NCBI GenBank assembly: GCA_030549335.1 | Contig: CM060187.1 | Coordinates: 52,100,203 to 52,164,202, forward strand | Reading direction: 5' to 3' | Length of the DNA stretch: 64,000 bases | From: Pontederia crassipes | Lineage: Eukaryota; Streptophyta; Magnoliopsida; Commelinales; Pontederiaceae | Part shown: piece after piece, positions 12,338-25,439 of the stretch | Layout of the letters: each line of letters begins with the position of its first letter | Numbering within the stretch: position 1 is the first letter of the stretch | Notes under the pieces: model-generated | What the model was told of the DNA's origin: nothing | The model's input: only the letters and a program-made list of their open reading frames with translations | The model's database searches: none | Position numbers and translations under genes: made by a program

Positions 12338-13946
12338 ATTGAGAGAACTTAATCCCTATATCAGTTACACAAGAATAAGTGTACATATGGTAAGTGCTCA
12401 TAACATAATCACTTATACATGAATGAATGTCCTTTGTTTTAATGTCTTTTATGTAATAAAATAAATATTTTTTTATTGTTTGAACAATGTTCAATTGGTT
12501 GTAATGATTTAAGTTTAGTTGTGGAGTCAAAAAAATTTAATATATTCCAAATTAAAATTTTCTATAATTTAAAATAAACTTCTTGTGCAACTATATATAT
12601 ATATATATTGTTATATTATTACCTAGTATATTGATGAAAGTCAAAGTAAAGGTCAAATGTTTTATAATATTTCAAGAAAGCATTCATATACGCGTCAAAA
12701 AGTATTCAACAATATTTTGGAGTGTATTTTTTGAAACATTATAAAGCATACTTATTTTATTTTAAAATAAGTAAAATTATTTTTTATATTAAATATTTAC
12801 TTTACTTATATAAATTTAAAATATTTATTTATTTTGAATTAAAAATGATTTCTTGTCACTCTCTCTTGTGGTAACTGAGATGAACAAAAGAGTCCCTAGT
12901 CCATTCTATTTTCTTAAATAAAAAAAGTATTTCGTTCATTAAATAATATAACATTGTTTTTAAGAAATGAAGTGAAAATTCTAACCCTTAGTCCCCAATT
13001 CCTTTCATTCCATTTGTTCACTACTCTAAGAATGATGGAATGTCGATGACATATACTCAAGAAATTGGGCTATTTGTCTCAACTTAAGATTTTGTCCGTG
13101 CACCTTTTTTAAGTTTTTTTAAATTTTATTTAATGTATTAAGTTCACATTTGTGATTCTCTTTATACGTGATGAGCTGTATTTGTTTGAATTAGTCCGAT
13201 TTGGATATGAATTAAAATTACAAGGCAATGGTGGGGCTTAGTACAGCTCCAAAGTAATTGTAATTAATAGAACCAACACTAAATGGATTTGATTTTCTTT
13301 CCAATTTTGTCCTTATTGTGTAATAAATGAAAAGATAAGGGTATTAAAAGGATTAATTAATGTTTGATATGGGACTCAAAATTATCCTAAAATATTAAAT
13401 GAAATACCTTTAACACACATCTCATTAAATCTTCAGTGTGTATTTATGATGCTCCTTAGGGATTTATATTGTACATATGAACATATTTCATAGCAAGGTT
13501 TCCTTATAAATTTTATTGAAGTTAACTAATTAATTATAATGAACATATGAAAAATCCTAATTAAATTTATTAAATAATTTAATATGAACTTTGATAATTT
13601 ATTTGAAATATATATTGTTTATTATAGTTCAGTATATGTAATGCTCCTACCTTATAGGGAAGGACATGGTGTTTAGTACATGAAAATAGAGAAAATTTAT
13701 TCCATATGTCAATTACACAAAAATAGATGTTATGATGGTGTAGTACTGCTCATAACGTAATCACTTGTGCATGAATGAATGTTCTGATCTATGATTTAAT
13801 GTTTTTTTATGTAATAAAATAGTTTTAATTTTCTGAACAATGTCCCTCTAGTTGTAGTGATTTGAGTTTAGTTGTTGAGTCGTAAAGGTTGTAATTTATT
13901 CTGAATTTAAATTTTTCCATATATCTTAAATTGATCTTCTTGTGAA

Positions 13947-14001
<55 letters not shown>

Positions 14002-15590
14002 ACTACCTAGCATATTGATGAAAGTCAAAGTAAAGATCGAGTCTTTGATAATATTTCAGGAAAGCATTCATATATGTGTATTCAACGGCATTTTAGAGTA
14101 TATCGAAACATTATAGCACAATACCTATTTATTTTGAAATAAGTAATTTTTTTAAATAACAATTATTTATGTTACTTATATAAATTTAAACTATTTAAAT
14201 TTTGAAACAAAAATGATTTTTGATCTCTCTCTCTTGTGATAACTGAGTGGAACAAAAGTTTCTATAGTCCATTCTATTATCTTAAATAAAAGAGTATTTT
14301 GTTCATTAAACAATAAAACATTTTTTTTGTAAGAAATGAAGTGAAAATTTTCACATTTAATCTCCAATCCCTTTCATTCCATTCATTCACTACCCCAAGA
14401 AGGATGGAATGCCAAAAACATATATCCAAGAAATTGGGCTATTTGTTTCATATAATAAGGTCTCGTTTGTCCTTCATTGTACCTTTTTAAAGTTTTCTTA
14501 TTTTATTTAATGTTTTAAGTTTATATTTGTGGTTCACTTTATAACGTGATGAGGTGGATTTGTTTGAGTTACTCGGATTTGGATATGAATTTGTAAAATT
14601 ATAAGTCAATGGTGAAGTCCTAATACAATTATGAGGTAATTGTAATTAATATAAGCGACACTAAATGAGTTTGATTTTCTTTCCAATGTTATCCATATCG
14701 TGTAATAAATGAAAAGATAAGGGTATTAAAAGGATTAATTAATGTTTGATATGGACTCAAGATTATCCTAAAATATTAAATGAAACAACTTTAAGACACA
14801 TGCCATTAGATCTTCACTGTGTATTTTTAATGCTCCTTAGGTATTTATATTGTATATATGAACAGATTTCAGGGCAATGTTTCCTTATTGAATTTATTAA
14901 AAGTAACTAATTTATTATTATAAGCATACACAACATCCTAATTAAATCTATTAAATAATTTAATATGTACGTTGATTATTTATCTGAAATATATATATAT
15001 ATATATATAACAATAACAACAAAGTCTTATCCCACTAGGTGGGTCGGCTTTTTACTTCCCTCTCCTACCCATCTAGTTTCTTGCAAGCATAAGATACTAA
15101 TCTTACGCTGGTCCATTACTTGTGCCATCTCGAAGCGCTTCTCATTCAACGTCCCAATGTATCAAGAACCTAATCTGACCTTAGTCTCATGAACTAGATT
15201 CTTTAACTGTCTTCGTCCATTAGAGTGCGGTAGCCCTTGCTCATTTAACACTGCATTCAGATAAGGATGCAGCGGCTCTTGCTCTCTTATCAATGTACTC
15301 GAGCTGTACAGCGCGTTACTTACGGGTAACGACCTAGCATTAACACAATATATTCGTTGATCCATGTTCATAAGATTCGACAGAATTTTATGCTGGTTGT
15401 CGGGGCCTAGCACAACCCTCCTCCTTTATCCGGGCTTGAGACCGGCTATAAAATATAGGCGGAATTATATATATATATATATATATATATTCCTTACGAT
15501 AGCTAATTATAAGTAATGTTCCTATCTTAATATTGTCATAAAGTTCATGGAGGCCCATGGTGTCTAGTACATTAAAATATGGAAAAAAGA
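12338..15590. repeat. Diverged tandem duplication, units about 12338-13690 and 13691-15590
   Basis: Two non-coding AT-rich units align in order along their whole length. Shared blocks include GATGAAAGTCAAAGTAAAG (about 12634 and 14017), TATTAAAAGGATTAATTAAT (13342 and 14724) and ATGGTGT(T/C)TAGTACAT. The offset is roughly 1.35 kb. The second unit is longer because of an expanded (TA)n tract (about 13950-14000) and an inserted RTE LINE fragment at about 15008-15468. By-eye divergence is substantial, so the duplication is old. Confidence 0.75.
15008..15468 (-). mobile_element. Short internally deleted RTE-clade LINE
   Basis: On the minus strand the element starts near 15468 with a GC-rich leader (GCCGGTCTCAAGCCCGGATA). 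It then encodes the N-terminal edge of an RTE protein, running from QGLPHSNGRRQ through HETKVRLGS to endonuclease residues KISILCLQETRWVGEGSKK in the same frame after one in-frame stop. It jumps directly to an RTE 3' tail (CCGACCCACCTAGTGGGATA and a TTGTTGTTATTGTT end at about 15008). The whole reverse transcriptase is missing. It sits inside a (TA)n stretch in the second unit of the tandem duplication and is absent from the first, so it inserted after the duplication. Confidence 0.75.
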
Positions 15591-16884
15591 GGATATGTAC
15601 AAATAATTAATGACATTGGTTGTAGCATCACAAGATCTCTATCACAAAAGAATTATTTTTACATGATTTCTAATAAGATCGATCAAATAAAGAAAGAACA
15701 TTATTCAGTATTAAAGTAATATCATATACAATATCGAAATGAGTGAAATAAAAAATTGTTTTTTCTTTGGAAAAGATAAAAAAAGAAATTAAGATAAGTA
15801 AAAGAAATGAATTTACATCTCAATGTAAAAAGATTTCTTCTTGCTCCATTTTTTGTTTCTTATAATACAAAAATCCACCTACATTGTAGTACTTTTCGAA
15901 CAAAACATTAAACAATCAAAGTTCTAATTAATTAGAGTTTTGAGTCAATTAAAAAGTATGGCTAGTTATTTTTTGTTCTATGACTATTAGTTTTTGAGAT
16001 TTGACTCCGCCCTCTGAAATTGTTTCTCATTGTGAGAGGTCGATCAACAATGACAAAGAATGAAAGGAGAATATTTGGTGTGATCACCCGCTTATCATTT
16101 GGTAAGCAATTAACTTACAACGAGAAATGTTGAGGGCGAAATGGAAAGGTTTATGTTGGGCAAAAAGGGAATGGTAAGGTATATTGTGAAATGTGAAGGG
16201 AGTAAATAGCATATCCATCATTTATATATAAAATGTTCATATGTCGGATCCTTCCAATTTTGCCATTGATAATCCGAGGGGTACTTCTAGAAGCATCTTT
16301 TTCGTCGCAAGGTCAGATGCATCGTAATAGTATGGCGGCCAATGCTGAGCATTTGATAACCTCTCAGCCCAAGGTTCTCAAATTGGAAGCTTTGAATCAT
16401 AATGCTCATAAATATAAAAAAAATTTCTTACATATAATAAGAGATAACCTAAATATCAATTGATCTCTCTATTGTAGATAGAAAGAGCATCCTTCTTGCC
16501 TTGCATTTCAATGAGAATCCATCTCTATGAACAAAGGATTTTGGTGGTCCACGATTTCGTACTTTCAAAACTTTCAGGTGGAGAAAGTATCATATCTATC
16601 AACTTGGCTGGCTTTGGTTTGGCTTGGCATGCAACGCACCGGACGTATCTAGCAAACTCATGATGACATGATCCGCAGGCCCGAGATGAAAAAAAAAAAA
16701 AGAGAAGTCCAAGTGATCCTGCAAAAGAAAAGAGGCTTGCGTAGCAGAAGAGCCTCTTGTCACAAGTAAGAAATAAAGCCAAGCACATCACCACAACTCG
16801 CAGCCGAAAGCCACATCAGTATTTTCCCTCCCTGCCAATCCTCCCACCCTTTTTCATCATTTCGTTGTTGTGTGCGAGGGGTGT

Positions 16885-16930
<46 letters not shown>

Positions 16931-17748
16931 GGGTGTTAGTAATAACTGCTATAGGCTTAGTGCAACCTGCACACAAGTGTGCTCATAAAACCCTGGCAGT
17001 GGCAGCCAACCGGTGCATCCGCAAAACCTGATCCTTACGCTTCTGTCAAGTGTGAAGCACTTCTTTTTGACTGAGGGAAGAAAAGGTGACGATCGAGGAG
17101 AGAGATAGAGACAGGGAGGACGGACGGGCGGGCTGGCAAAAGCTCTTTTTTCGACTCTTCCTCATCGATTTCATGCATCACACAAGAGAAATATTGGTTT
17201 CGCCTATCACTATGATTAAGAACACAAAGTAAACAAAGACTTCTTTATGAGAAAAATTCAACATGTGATGGTTATTTTGGTTGGACTTGTCACTAATTGC
17301 ATGATAAGCAAGAATGATAACCAGGAGATGAATCAAGAATACAACTTTGTAGAATAAAACCAAAGACGGCTGCTTCATGTAGTTTCAACTGATCACATCT
17401 ACCAATTTCTCTATTGCACACCCTTTGCAACTTTCTTCATTGGGAGTAGGAAGTTTAAGCAGTTCCCAATGAACATAGAAGAAGAAAAGGACTTATCAGG
17501 CAGGCCTCTCCTCCCTCATCTATTAACCTATGTTAAAACAGGAACAAACCAATCTTGGATCAGAAAAAAACAACATTTTTATGCCATGCAAGCGTTCACA
17601 CCTCTCTCTCTTTCTCCATATTTTGAAACATACAAAACTTGCCTACCGCCTAACGATCGATACATCGTTTTCTAATCAAGTTTCTACGACAGTATTTCGT
17701 TGTCCAACATTTTAGATGATGACTTCATGGGGACACGAAAGAGGCGCA
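15591..17748. other. Intergenic region downstream of the AHL gene
   Basis: AT-rich with short uninformative open frames. A GT microsatellite and a G31 run at 16881-16929 are listed separately. Sequence at 17630-17748 directly follows the AHL stop and probably includes its 3' untranslated region. Confidence 0.5.
16881..16929 (+). repeat. (GT)9 followed by an uninterrupted G31 run
   Basis: (GT)n at 16881-16898 runs into a homopolymer of 31 G at 16899-16929, then TGGGTG. This is an obvious G-quadruplex-capable tract and also a place where assembly length is unreliable. Confidence 0.9.
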
Positions 17749-18630
17749 TCAGTATTGCGCTGCATGGGGACTTTGAACACGGGTCATCGGAGCTCGAGGT
17801 GCGGGCGGCTGCGCGGGCGCCCACCGGGCCATGGCGTCCGTGTTGCCGACCTGACCTTGCAACGGCCCTGCACCGCCGTAGGCGACAGCGTCCACAGCCG
17901 GCTTGGACTTCTCCTCTTCCTTCATCGCGGGTGTCACCGCATCATCCTCGGCGGGCATCGGCAGGCGGTGGAACTCCGGGTTGACGAAGGTGGCCGCAAC
18001 CACGACTACCGGCCCCGCCGCCATCAGTGGTCCGGCCACCGTGCCCCCGATCACCTGCCCGTGAGGACCGGCCAGGGACAGAGCAAGCGCTGTCTGCGGC
18101 CACGCAGCCCCCGCCGCCGCTTGGGGCGGGGAAACCGGAGGCATAAACGTCCCGGAGAGTGATAGGATCTCGAACCGTCCCTGGACGGAGATAGTGGATC
18201 CCGGGGCGGACGGGTGCCGCAGCGTGACCCCAGTCACGACGCCGCTGCCTCCGAGCACCGAGACGCCCAGGCGCCGCCGGTGAGCGAAGTCCGAGACACC
18301 AGCAACTACGTCAGCGCCGGCGGCGATCTCGAGCACGACCGGCTGCATGGCCGCGTCGGGCTCCTTGGTGATGACCACGGGGGGCTTGGGCTTGTTCTTG
18401 GAACCCGGGGGCCGACCGCGGGGCTTGCGACCGGAGACCGTCAGGGCCCCACTGCCGCCGGCGCTGGTGGCGGCCGAAGGGGTCGCATCTCCGGAGTTGA
18501 GGATCAGGGAACTCCGTCGGGTGGCAGCATCGTCGTCTTCATCGGACGGGGAGCCGGGGCGGTGAGGCGGCGGGGTGGAGAGCGCGATGATGGCGTTGCC
18601 GGGGACACCACCGCGCACGTAGTCCGACAT
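17749..18630 (-). CDS. AT-hook motif nuclear-localized (AHL) protein, type I
   Basis: Intronless gene for a 293-residue plant AHL protein, a nuclear DNA-binding factor that contacts AT-rich minor groove and forms multimers. A single type-I AT hook lies at 68-84 (core RGRP 71-74 followed by [10 protein letters not shown]). A PPC/DUF296 domain spans about 97-216 and carries the diagnostic GRFEIL at 151-156. The N-terminus has an acidic SDEDDD stretch (29-34). The C-terminal tail is Ala/Pro/Gln-rich. Family members repress growth and tune development and defence; which paralogue this is cannot be said. Start: the ATG at 18630 is preceded by a 5' leader with a TATA box about 105 bp upstream. The coding region is very GC-rich, unlike its surroundings. 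It faces away from the 21-32 kb repeat region with no partner gene close by. Confidence 0.93.
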   Translation of the reverse strand: MSDYVRGGVPGNAIIALSTPPPHRPGSPSDEDDDAATRRSSLILNSGDATPSAATSAGGSGALTVSGRKPRGRPPGSKNKPKPPVVITKEPDAAMQPVVLEIAAGADVVAGVSDFAHRRRLGVSVLGGSGVVTGVTLRHPSAPGSTISVQGRFEILSLSGTFMPPVSPPQAAAGAAWPQTALALSLAGPHGQVIGGTVAGPLMAAGPVVVVAATFVNPEFHRLPMPAEDDAVTPAMKEEEKSKPAVDAVAYGGAGPLQGQVGNTDAMARWAPAQPPAPRAPMTRVQSPHAAQY

Positions 18631-18734
18631 ATGGCCCGCTACTCGGAAGCCGAAACGACACGTCGGGGCCGCTACGATTAATCTATATATCGGCCGGTGG
18701 GAGAGGAAGCGGCGGTGTATGGGACCTTCCCTCG

Positions 18735-18741
18735 ATTTATA
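18735..18741 (-). promoter_or_regulatory. TATA box of the AHL gene
   Basis: On the minus strand CTATAAATC (TATAAAT at 18741-18735) lies about 105 bp before the ATG in a GC-rich stretch, where a TATA motif is conspicuous. Transcription would start near 18705. Confidence 0.6.
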
Positions 18742-21229
18742 GGGCGGGGGAGTTACGTTGTGCGCGCGGCATCACCGTAAGTGAAAGATACCTCTGTATC
18801 CGAGCCGTTGGTGGGATGCATCGGAGGGCGTCACGGGTCTTGATGTCACATGGGACGTCTAATCGGATGCGTAGATGAGCCGCGGTGGGACCCAGCCGTG
18901 TGGGGGGTGGCCAGGGCCAGGCGGGGGTGGGGATTTTTAAAATCTTGCCAAGTCTTTTTGGGGGCTCGTTATGTCACATCGACGCGTTGTGTCATCAAAC
19001 CGGCCGGGGGGGCTCTTTTCTGGTTACCTCTTTTTCTCTGAGTAATAATAATAAATTATTATTATTTCCAAATTTATCGTGGGAATTACTTCGACATTTT
19101 ATTGGTAGTTTTTTTATCGATTAATTATATCATAAAATCTTTTTTTAGATTTTTTTACCAATTCACATGTTCTCACCATTTTACTTGCCTGTATAATATG
19201 ATATCATTTATCCTTGTGTTATATCAAATATGAGCCGGGTGCTGGAGCCTTTGGGTGTTGGCACATCATGTTTTTGTTAGCTTGAGATTTTTTAGAGTTG
19301 AGTTGAATATGTTTTAGTTCCATAGACAGTTCATGATATTCTAATTGGAGAAGCACATGTTTCCGAGTGCAAGATAAATTTTTTTTTTCTTCACCAAATC
19401 TTTATCTTTAGTTGTATCTTGTTCGACAAAGAAGAAAAAAAGGTATAATTTTTTTTAAAAAAAAACTTGAACTTTATAATCTTTTTTTATAATTCTTATG
19501 CACGTGCGTTCCTCTCACTTGATATCTGTAATAAATTAATATAAAGTTATATGTTTTTTAAATAATTAGCTCGGCGCCAAACATCAGGTAATCATGTTAC
19601 CAATCTCATTAGACGGTGACCGACCAACGAAAATTAAAAAAATTTCAAGTAATTCGACCATAATATTTTCAATTATTTTGAGCCATTTTTACTCATGTTA
19701 AAAAAATAGGGAATTTGAAAATGTCATAATATAAGATTTTTAAGTGAAAACACAATAGTAAAATTTATTAACCTTTTTATTTTAAGTATTTTTTAATTAT
19801 ACGTAGATATTTTTAATCGGAGAAAAATTTATAAGACATGTTTAATTAATTCCATGATGACAAGGAGAGATGTTTGATATATAAAAATATCATCTTGGCA
19901 TAATAGAATGCAATTTGATAAAATCATGCACATCAATATTCAAGATGAATAATATTTTAGGCATAAAAGTTTAAAAATGATTTTATAAAAAAATATTGAG
20001 ATAATCATAAATCACGATAATTCACGTATCATGTGTCATCATTAATTTTATTATTTTAAAATGTAAGCCTATCAAGTGAAAGGCAATCACCCTCTTTTCC
20101 ATCTTCTCTGCTCAATTCTCCTTCTCTCTCATTCTTTCTTTTTCTATTCAATTCTTACTTTGCTTATCTCTCAATCTTTCCTCCCAATCCCCTTTCTTTC
20201 TCTAATTTATTTTCCATTGGGAAAGAAGGCACACATGTCGACATAAAATAATAGAAAGGAAAAAAAACGTTGTAAATGGTGAAAGCAAAATTAACTCATG
20301 ATGCATGAATAACAAACTCAAATCCGTTTGAGGTTATATGCACGAAACAACCATGTCTAAGTGATTTTTCTCCCTTATATTTTTTCCCTTTTTTTAACTA
20401 TTTTCTCTTGAATTTCCAGCGATTTTTAATTTCCCTCACTATTTTAGCTATTACTTTTCTCTCCTATTTGTGTCTCACCTTATTTTTTTCTCTCTTTTAT
20501 TTTTGAAGAAAAAAAAACTCCTCCTCCCTGTAAAATTATCAAAATAAAAAATCTAAAAGCAAAAATGTTTTGTGAAATGAAATCTAACGTCCACGCACGG
20601 TCAAGTAAAGTGCATTTAGCTGTCAAAGGGAATCATTTGGCCTTTCCTTACCGGGGAGCATTTAATGCTTTGCGCTCCACCTGTTAGGAACCAAAATTAG
20701 AATAAAAATGCGATCAAATTAAATGCCGAATATTGCCACTCTATTGCCCAAAAGTTGATCAAATTTAAAGATGTTGCACATTTTTGCTCTTTATTTTTTC
20801 CACCGTTTTATATTTTAATTTGAATATTTATGTTGACAGAAGTGCATCATCGTTTCGGACCTGTATTTTATGGGGGAATCCCAATTAAATATTAGAATAA
20901 AAGAAACGAATTGATGAGACCCTTCTTTATATAATTATTATATAATCAATCAACATCATCATTCAATTAATATCACCTTCTTATTATCCGAGAGACATTC
21001 ACATATCATAGATGGATTGGAGAATTTGGGCCGTTTGAATATCAAAATCATGGATCTTTCATGTGAAACACACGAATAATTGAATTAATATATTAATCCA
21101 AAATTAGGTGTGGAAGGAGGTGAAACATAATTATGAGAAATTAGGAATTTAAAAGAAAACTTATTGAAAGGATTGGTTTCACCTTAATGCACAAGATTAT
21201 CAATATCGACAATTTACCATATATGTATA
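18742..21229. other. AHL upstream region and AT-rich intergenic DNA
   Basis: GC-rich promoter-proximal sequence to about 19020, then AT-rich DNA without recognisable genes. A pyrimidine-rich stretch (CTTTCTTTTTCT type) lies about 20090-20220 and again about 20390-20500. Confidence 0.5.
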
Positions 21230-23365
21230 TATAAAAGGAGAGGTAAAATCAGGAGAGCGCGACAATTGATATCATGACACATATCAAATTTTTATATATT
21301 AAATATATATACAAATCTAATTTAATTTACTTTAAAATTTTAAAAAGTATATAAGATAAAAAAAAGAAAATTAAAATTTTAAGCACATTTTGATTAGAAT
21401 CATATTTTCTTTAGTATGATTAAAATAAATAATATTTCTTTCTTAAAGATAATGTACGAGTAAAAAATTTCCTTTTTAAGACATAAAATTTTATTTCTGA
21501 AATTTCAAAATAATTTAAAATAAATAATTCAATTTGAGTCAAATTAATATGAATCTTTTATTTTAATAAATCTGAGTATGATTACATGTAAAAATAATTC
21601 CTTTTCAAAGATAATTTATTATTTACGTAACAAAATATAATTTAAAATAAATTATTTAATTTGAGTCAAATTAAGATTAATCTTTCCATTTTATGAATTT
21701 GAGTATGATAAAAATAAATAATATGATATTTCTAAAAGATAATGTCCAAGTAAATAATAATTCCCATTTAAAATATAATTTATTATTTTTAGAAATACAA
21801 ATAATTTAAAATAGATATTTTAATTTGTGTCAAATTAAGATTAATCTCTCCTTTTCTAACGTGAGTATGATTAAACTAAATAATATTTTCTTTCCCAAAG
21901 ATAAATCAAGTAAATAGTAATGCCAATTTAATATATAGTTTTCAAATATTAAGAATTTAAAAATATTTTAAAATGACAATTAAAAAATAATTTAAATAAA
22001 TAAATGAATTCGAGTCAAATTAAGTTTTACTTTTTTTTGTTAATTTTAATATTATTAAAATAATTGATATTTTCTTTCTAAAAGATAATATGCTAGTAAA
22101 TAATATATTCCTATTTAAAAGATAATTTATTATTTTTTAAAAAAATATAATAAAAAATACAATTCAATTTGAGACAAATTAAGATTGATATTTCCTTTTT
22201 ATTTGAGTATGATTGAATAAGTGATATTTTCTTTCCAGAAGATAATATGCAAGTAAAGAAAAATTAAAATTTAAAAGATAATTTATTATTTTAGGAATTA
22301 AAAATCATTTAAAATAAATAATTCAATTCGAGTCAAATAAATATTAATATTTCATTTTTATCAATCCGAGTATGATTACAACTAAAAATAATTCAATTAT
22401 TTTTTGGAATTATAAATAATGTAAAAATAAATAACTTAATTTGAGCTAAATTAAAAGATTAATCTTCCCTTTTATCAATTTTAGTGTGATTGAAATAAAT
22501 AACATTTTATTTATAAAGTATAATATAAAAGTAAATAATAATTCCTATTTAAAATATAATTTATTATGTTTGGAATTAATTTGAGTCAAAATTCATATTT
22601 AAAAGATAATTACTATTTTGGAATAAAAAATAATTTAAAACGAATAATGTAATTTGAGTCTAATTAATATTAATCTTTCATTTTTTATCAATTTGAGTAT
22701 AATTAAAATAAATAATCTTCCATTTCTTAAAGGTAATGCACAAAATGTTATAAAAAATTTATATCTAATTTCTAAAATATAATGTATTGTTTTTAGAATT
22801 AAATAAATAAATTTTCTTAAAAGCATAAGAGAGTGACATGTGTTAAATTTTTATATCTAATAATGTTTTCTTGGAAATAAAATTTATCTTATAAAGCAAC
22901 AAAAATAAATTATATAAAGTTATATAATAATGTTTGTTATATAAAGAAAAAATAAATTTATCTAATAATATTTTTTATATAAAGCAACAAAAATAAAAGA
23001 ACATGAAATTATAAGCATATTTTGATTAGAAGCAAATTATTTTGTATATAAAAAAATTTATTTAGTATATAACGTACAAGTAAAAAATAATACCTTATTA
23101 AAAATCATTTGTTATTTTAGAAATTAAAAATCAATTTAAAATAAATACTTTAATTTGAATCAAATTAGGAATAATCTTTGCTTTTTATCAGTTAGACTAT
23201 GATTAAAATAAATAATCTTTCGTTTTTAAAACGTAATGCACAAAATATAACATAAATAATAAGTAATTTCTAAAAAATAACTATTATTTCGGGACTAAAT
23301 AAATAATATTTCCTTAAAAGTAGCAGAGCGCAAGAAATGGCTTCAGTAACAATATGATATGTGTC

Positions 23366-23431
<66 letters not shown>

Positions 23432-24314
23432 CTAAATATCCTGAAAATAAAACTATTTTATAATATTTTGTTTATAAGGTAATAAAAATAAAATATGATT
23501 AAATTTATGAGAATATTTTGATTAAAAGCACATTTTCTTATGACGATTAAAATCAATAATATTTTTATCTAAAATATAATGTACAAGTAAAAAATAACTT
23601 ATTCTTAAAATATAATTTATTATTTTCGAAACTAAAAATTATTTTAAAATAAATAATTTAATTTGAGTCATATTCAGATTCATATTTTATTTTTTTTATT
23701 TTGAGTATGATTAAAATAAATAGTATTTTCTTTCTAAAGAATAATATGCAAGTAAATAATAATTTATTTTTAAAAGATAATTTATTAGTTTCTAAATTTA
23801 AAAAAATTAAAATAAATAAACCGATTTCAGTCAAATTAAGATTAATATTTTTTATATAAATTTGAGTATGACGAAAATAATAATATTTTCTTTCTTAAAG
23901 ATATTGTACAAGTAGATAATAATTCTTTTTAAAATATAATTTCTTATTTATGAATATAAATGAAATTATTTTAAATTAAGAATTAGACTTGTGTCAAATT
24001 ATTATTAATCTTAACTTTTTATCAATTTGTGTATGGTTAAAATAAATAATATTTAATTTTTAAAAGGTAATACATAAAATAAGTAATATGTATTTTCTAA
24101 ATAATATATATATATATATTGGAATATATAAATAAATTTTTCTTTCTAAAAGTCAATGTACAATTATAATAAAAAATTATCTTTCATGTTTAAACAATAA
24201 ATGCATTATGTTTTGAATTAGAAAACATAAAGCAATGGATTCAATTGATCTAAAAAATTTTAAATAAAAAATTTCAATTTGAGCTTAATCTAGATTAATA
24301 TTTCATTAGATTTT
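21230..24314. repeat. Degenerate AT-rich tandem-like repeat array
   Basis: A core reading AATTTGAGTCAAATTAAGAT recurs with variation near 21535, 21660, 21825, 22012, 22165, 22330, 22440, 22652, 23155, 23660, 23827 and 23993. It alternates with GAGTATGATTAAAATAAATA and AAAGATAATNTACAAGTAAA blocks. Spacing is about 110-190 bp. Longer blocks begin near 21250, 22825 and 23325 with a shared ACATRTGTCAAATTTTTATAT-like stretch, hinting at higher-order structure. No coding potential. The array resumes after the Mutator element at about 31070. Confidence 0.7.
23371..23429. repeat. (TA)n microsatellite
   Basis: About 29 uninterrupted TA units inside the AT-rich array. Confidence 0.95.
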
Positions 24315-24525
24315 CTATTTTTTAGATCAACGGACAAATCTTACATAACATAAGTTAGGAGAAAGAGATTACATCCCAACAGTGAATCTTATATCAACGT
24401 TCAGGATGCGCCAGATTTTTTAGTACCAAAATTGCCCTAATGTAAAGGCAGGATCCATGAAAAAAACAACTTTTCCCCCAAAAACTTTCTCTCTCCATTT
24501 CCAGAAGCTTGGGCGTTCTTCCATC
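24315..24525 (+). repeat. Left terminal inverted repeat of the FAR1-type Mutator element
   Basis: Reverse complement of about 30830-31024, with around 90% or more identity by eye over the outer 150 bp. The shared stretch runs through TTAGGAGAAAGAGATTACAT, GGATGCGCCAGATTTTTTA and GGATCCATGAAAAAAACAA. Confidence 0.85.
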
Positions 24526-24549
24526 CAAACCTTCCAACGGCGGCATTTT

Positions 24550-24975
24550 TTCTCCGGACTTCTTCTTGTGACGGCTGCTGGCGTTTCTCTGTTAGCTGCT
24601 GCGATCTTCCGCTTGTGGTGGCTGACTTCGACCGCGCCCAAGCTTCTGCGATCTTCTTCTTGTGGCGGCTGTTGGCGTTTTTCGATCTAGCTTTTGCGAT
24701 CTTCTTCTTGTGGCGGCTGCTGGTGTTTCTCGATCTAGCTTCTGCGATCTTCTTCTTATGGCGGTTGACTCCGACCATCAAGCAAGCTTTTGCGACCTTC
24801 ATCTTGTGGCAGCTGCTGGCATTTCTCTCTCCATCTGCTGCGATCTTTCTCTTGAGGTGGTTGCTGACATTTCTTCCTCCAACACCGAGCAAGATTTTGC
24901 CACCTTCTTCTTGTGGTGGCCACTGGCATTTCTCTCTCTAGCCATCTTCTTGTGGTGACGGTTGGCATTTATCTC
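24550..24975 (+). repeat. Subterminal tandem repeat array of the Mutator element
   Basis: Roughly eight degenerate units of about 50-60 bp, each containing a TTCTTCTTGTGGCGGCTGCTG-like core followed by GCGTTTCTC and AGCTTCTGCGATC. Related copies in inverse orientation lie at about 30600-30840 in the right arm. The long open frames across this segment on both strands come from the repeat, not from a gene. Confidence 0.75.
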
Positions 24976-25439
24976 TCCAACCATCGAGCAAACTGCTGTG
25001 AGCAACATTATGACAACCTTGGTCGCATCTTCAACGAATGTGTGACTGCTAGCATCTTCTCTCCAAGGTCTAATTTTGAAGAGCTCAATAATTGCAATCT
25101 TTTCACTTATCAGCAAATCTATAACTTAGTTTTATACTTTCACAGGTTACTGGATCTGTATTTCACACACTTGCAACTTGAGTAATGGAAGAAAATAATT
25201 TGCTCCATTTTGAAGATTCTTTGCACATGTTTCTTTTATTGTTGACTTAATTCATTATTTATCATAATTAAGCAACTATTAGGAAAGACATGTATTGGAT
25301 TCGATTACTCTTTCATACATTTATATATGTTTTGTAGCTGATATAGTTGAATTAAGAAAATTGTCGACATGGCTAAGTTAATTAAGTAAATTGAAAATAT
25401 TATGGATTACTTTCTTGTAGATCTTCATGTATTGAAAGT

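Noticed and set aside
16525-16794. 89-codon minus-strand frame with Cys pairs (CGSCHHEF..CVAC)
   Set aside because: Looks zinc-finger-like at first, but it has no family match I can recall, contains a poly-Phe run from a poly-A tract, and lacks supporting splice or promoter context.
17700-18681. Large + strand open frames opposite the AHL gene
   Set aside because: Antisense shadows of a GC-rich real gene; the minus strand encodes the recognisable AT hook and PPC domain.
24437-24968. Overlapping open frames on both strands (Lys/Arg-rich on -, Leu/Ala-rich on +) that look like small proteins
   Set aside because: They lie wholly in the subterminal tandem repeats of the Mutator element; open frames on both strands come from the repeat unit.
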